A stretch of DNA of 64,000 nt from Chloroflexota bacterium (lineage in GTDB: Bacteria > Chloroflexota > UBA11872). Positions within the stretch are counted from its first letter, which is position 1. Each line of letters begins with the position of its first letter. Position numbers and translations under genes: made by a program. The notes under the pieces are model-generated. The model was not told the origin of the DNA and did not search any database. It was given only the letters and a program-made list of their open reading frames with translations. This document shows, one piece after another, positions 61,378-64,000 of the stretch. The stretch covers positions 1 through 64,000 of the forward strand of contig JAJDZU010000010.1 in assembly GCA_022824495.1 (NCBI GenBank), written 5' to 3'.

Positions 61378-63369
61378 TCAGCTCCGGGGGGCTGCCTCCA
61401 GTTCGCGTTCGAGTTCGGCGAGCCACGCACTCACCGTGGGCTCGTCCACCCAGCGCACGGGTCGCATTCGACTTTCTGCCAGGGCCTGCGCCGCCTGCTG
61501 GCGGTTACCCAGCGCGAGTTCGGCCGCCGCGAGTCCCACCCACGGGTCCGCACTGCTGGCCACGTAGGAGACGGCCTGATACCTGATCGTTTGCCGGAAG
61601 TCCTCGCGGGCCAGTTCGGCCATTCCAAGGCCCATGAGTACCTGGCCCCGCCAGTAGTAGGCCTGCGGTTTGGGATCGCCCAACCGCACTGCCTCGGCGA
61701 ACGATTCCAGCCCCTGACCAAGTTGACCCTCCTCAACGAGCATGAGTCCCTTGGCCGCGTGGGCGGCTGCCCAGGTTGGGCGACGTTTTATGGCGTGTTC
61801 GATGTCGGCCCACGCGGACGGTCGGTCGCCCAACCGGCGGTAGACCAGAGCCCGAAAGAACGAGGCCTGTTCGTTCAGTAAGAAGCCTTCAATGCTTGCC
61901 GTGAGCGGACCCAGCGCTTCATTCAGACGACCGAGCTGGGCCAGTGCATTGCCCTGAATCACCTCGGCCTCATGAGGTGAAGCCGGAGCCCATTGCGCCG
62001 CACGACGGGCTACATCGAGCGCTTCTTGGGCATAGCCGAATTGCAAGAGCAAACGAGCGGCCCTGCGGAGCGCCACGCCGTCCTCCGACGACACATAGTT
62101 GCGTCGAATCGTGGCAATCTCTTCGTGCGCGTGCTCGGGACAGCCCGCTATTCGATACAGACTTATCTTGTATACGGGGACACTCACTTGGGTTGGATCG
62201 AGTTCCAACGAACGTTGATAGTCAGCTAATGCCTGTTCCGGATCGCCTAACAGCACGAGCCTCGATCCCCGCGACAGGTGCGACTCGGCTCGTTCGACTC
62301 GATCCAAAAGGAAGCCCGGCCGTCTGAGGTGCGCCGTCAGCCATTCGACACCGGCCGTCCTGCGCTCCTGTTGCTCCGTCGTATACCACTCGGCGGCAAA
62401 CGCCCGCACACGCTCGGTTGAGCATCCGCTCGGCAGAGGCACCGGCGCCAGTTCGCCGACGCGCCCGATGGATGTGACGCCGATGAAGATGGCCAGGCCG
62501 GCCACCGCGCCGCCGCGCGTGAAGCGGGCCGGAAACGAGCCGTACCAGCGCCGGTAGTCCAGCACGAGCACGGCAACGAATACCGCGACAAACGCCGCGC
62601 CGACGATGACCAGCACGGGACCGTCATTCAAACGGGTCAGGCCGCCAACTATCACTGCGGCGGCGACGAATCCGGCGGTCACCAACGCGTCCACGCGCCG
62701 GTCGCGCTCGGGCAAGCTAGCCCTGGGTTTCAAGACTCCTCGTAGCGGGCCAATGCGGGTTCTGTTCCTCAGGGGCTTGCGGTAGGGGCGTTCCTGTGCG
62801 CGCACCTCGGCGTCTCGCCGCATCTGTTCGTGCACGAGGGCCGCCTGGGCTTCCTCCGCCTCCCGGGAGAGGCGGGATTCGGGCGGATCTACAGTCTCGG
62901 CTGCCTCGGCTTCGAATCCTCGGCGTCGCTGGCGAAACCGGCGGATATCGCGCTCGTTTCTGCGCCGCAACTGGTCTTCACTCAGCGCGGGCCGGGCGCG
63001 ATCCGGCCGGACTTTCGGCGTTGGTCCGCGGAAACGCGACTCGTGCGCAAGATCGCACGGGCCCTGGCCCCAGCGGTAGCCCGGGCGCGGACCGAGGGAT
63101 CGCCGACGCGGCGGACTCGGTGTCGGACCAGCAAGGTCTGGGGCATCGCCGTGCGGCGGCTGAGGCTCGAACCCCGCCTGCCCAGGCTCGAGTTGATTAG
63201 TCGACCCGATTTGCCCGGCCGCCTGCCGGTCGATTCGCGGTTTGCTGAGCGGCCGTCGCGTGACAAGCCCGACGAGCAGGCGAAATACGCGCTGGACCAC
63301 GTCTCTCAAGGCCGATCGGCCTCGGTCAAGAGCAAGCCATCGCTCCTTCCGCCGGGCAACGAGACGCAA
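61378..63369 (-). CDS. Membrane-anchored TPR protein
   Basis: A 663-residue protein. The first ~220 residues are Arg/Pro-rich and low in complexity. Three hydrophobic spans follow (about 230-320). The C-terminal half (about 360-650) is a series of TPR-type repeats such as LGDPEQALADYQRSLELDPT and LGRLNEALGPLTASIEGF. TPR domains bind proteins; this one sits on the membrane. The start TTG 63367-63369 is weak, and a shorter start is possible since the N-terminal part is poorly coding-like. Its end matches the partial gene at 63611. Confidence 0.55.
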   Translation of the reverse strand: MRLVARRKERWLALDRGRSALRDVVQRVFRLLVGLVTRRPLSKPRIDRQAAGQIGSTNQLEPGQAGFEPQPPHGDAPDLAGPTPSPPRRRSLGPRPGYRWGQGPCDLAHESRFRGPTPKVRPDRARPALSEDQLRRRNERDIRRFRQRRRGFEAEAAETVDPPESRLSREAEEAQAALVHEQMRRDAEVRAQERPYRKPLRNRTRIGPLRGVLKPRASLPERDRRVDALVTAGFVAAAVIVGGLTRLNDGPVLVIVGAAFVAVFVAVLVLDYRRWYGSFPARFTRGGAVAGLAIFIGVTSIGRVGELAPVPLPSGCSTERVRAFAAEWYTTEQQERRTAGVEWLTAHLRRPGFLLDRVERAESHLSRGSRLVLLGDPEQALADYQRSLELDPTQVSVPVYKISLYRIAGCPEHAHEEIATIRRNYVSSEDGVALRRAARLLLQFGYAQEALDVARRAAQWAPASPHEAEVIQGNALAQLGRLNEALGPLTASIEGFLLNEQASFFRALVYRRLGDRPSAWADIEHAIKRRPTWAAAHAAKGLMLVEEGQLGQGLESFAEAVRLGDPKPQAYYWRGQVLMGLGMAELAREDFRQTIRYQAVSYVASSADPWVGLAAAELALGNRQQAAQALAESRMRPVRWVDEPTVSAWLAELERELEAAPRS

Positions 63370-63610
63370 GACGCAGCGGCCTCAGGTCCACTAGACCCGA
63401 GTGACCGGAGAATCGCAGTTATCGTGCTGCGACGCCTACTGGCCTAGGCGAACTCTACATCGGGGGCGACGCTTCAGGTGACCCACCTGATGTGCGTGAC
63501 TGGTTCAACCGTCGTTTGTGTCGCCGACCGAGCCGTGCAGCAAGCGCCTGAGTGCCCTGCCGGCAGGTTGTAATCCGGCCGGTGGGAACGCCATTCGCCA
63601 ACATGTACGG
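63370..63610. other. Spacer between TPR genes
   Basis: About 240 bases with no clear gene and no strong hairpin beyond a short CCTGCCGGCAGG near 63554-63565 (a 12-base palindrome), which may be part of a terminator for the upstream copy. The promoter of the TPR gene at 61378 should lie here. Confidence 0.35.
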
Positions 63611-64000
63611 TTAGTTGGAGGGTGACGTCCCGAGTTCGCGCTCAAGGTTCTCCAGCAGCGCCCTGACCTTCGGTTCATCTGGCCAGCGCTTGGGACGGGT
63701 TCGGCTCGCCGCCAGCGCCTCGGCCGCTTGTTCGCGATTGCCGAGCGCGAGTTCGGCGGACGCCCGGCCCACCAAGTGATCGGCGCTCAATGCAATGTGG
63801 TCTATGTGCTGGTCAATCTCGATGAAGTCGTCCCGGGCCGCTTGCGCATCTCCGACTTGCAGGAGCGTCAACCCGCGCCACAGCCGGGCATGAAGCGTCG
63901 TTTCCTCGAACTCAAGGGCCTGATTCAAGGCCTCCAGACCCGCGAGGATTTGCCCTTGATCGACAAGAAGAACCGCCAGTCCAGCCCGGGCAGCAATCCA
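63611..64000 (-). CDS. TPR protein, partial (5' end outside window)
   Basis: Only the C-terminal 129 residues are visible. The frame is open to the window edge, reading WIAARAGLAVLLVDQGQI first. The end, LALGNREQAAEALAASRTRP followed by RWPDEPKVRALLENLEREL, aligns nearly codon for codon with the end of the gene at 61378 (LALGNRQQAAQALAESRMRP, RWVDEPTVSAWLAELEREL). It is therefore a tandem duplicate. Confidence 0.72.
   Translation of the reverse strand, partial: WIAARAGLAVLLVDQGQILAGLEALNQALEFEETTLHARLWRGLTLLQVGDAQAARDDFIEIDQHIDHIALSADHLVGRASAELALGNREQAAEALAASRTRPKRWPDEPKVRALLENLERELGTSPSN

Overview
This is a GC-rich, gene-dense bacterial chromosome segment. It has about 50 protein genes, 5 tRNAs and several decayed genes. 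The content points to Chloroflexota, possibly a marine or host-associated lineage such as SAR202. Supporting signs are repeated GG-x(3-4)-GYP/GFP modules ahead of a trypsin-like domain, several Gfo/Idh/MocA and sugar-isomerase TIM-barrel genes, a HyuA/HyuB hydantoinase pair, a sulfatase, a DUF4432-like epimerase, and frequent 4-base stop/start overlaps. There is no rRNA or ribosomal-protein marker, so the phylum call is inference.

Layout. 0.3-4.1 kb: a zinc-less MDR dehydrogenase, a membrane-anchored protein, a minus-strand cluster of very small genes with a nonsense-interrupted secreted protein, and a dehydrogenase 3' relic. 4.1-8.6 kb: an AMDase-like/hyuA/hyuB operon. 8.7-17 kb: mostly plus-strand catabolic genes (Gfo/Idh, cupin, MFS, epimerase, thioesterase, sulfatase), with an SDR on the minus strand. 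17-24.7 kb: a minus-strand run with Eis-like GNAT, gltX, TIM-barrel isomerase, methyltransferase, two coupled Gfo/Idh-type genes, NUDIX and HAD. 24.9-29.7 kb: a secreted trypsin-fold protein without its catalytic His, a Phd/PIN toxin-antitoxin pair, two toxin-less antitoxin copies, and another Gfo/Idh. 30-35.1 kb: a lipoprotein, a DUF1640-like protein and a large formate dehydrogenase alpha subunit.

35.1-55.7 kb looks like a cell-surface glycan region. It has two tandem ~1030-residue GT-C-like membrane proteins, a coupled bitopic protein, an Lnt-like protein without its nucleophile, five tRNAs, two tandem membrane-bound sulfatase-fold proteins, a small IDPGSGS membrane protein, a kinase-like/methyltransferase fusion, an alpha/beta hydrolase and a Tat-exported glycosidase-like protein. 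By eye, the second GT-C-like gene and the sulfatase-fold pair are more AT-rich than the rest. 55.8-64 kb returns to housekeeping and metabolism (Ldh2-type oxidoreductase, IspH, DUF255 thioredoxin-like protein, TIM-barrel isomerase) and ends in two tandem TPR genes, the second cut by the window edge.

The most notable items are the surface-glycan region with its duplicated families, the decaying toxin-antitoxin array, three enzyme-fold proteins missing a catalytic or cofactor-binding residue (protease His, Lnt Cys, a degenerate Gfo/Idh partner), and the stop-interrupted secreted protein next to two coupled tiny genes.
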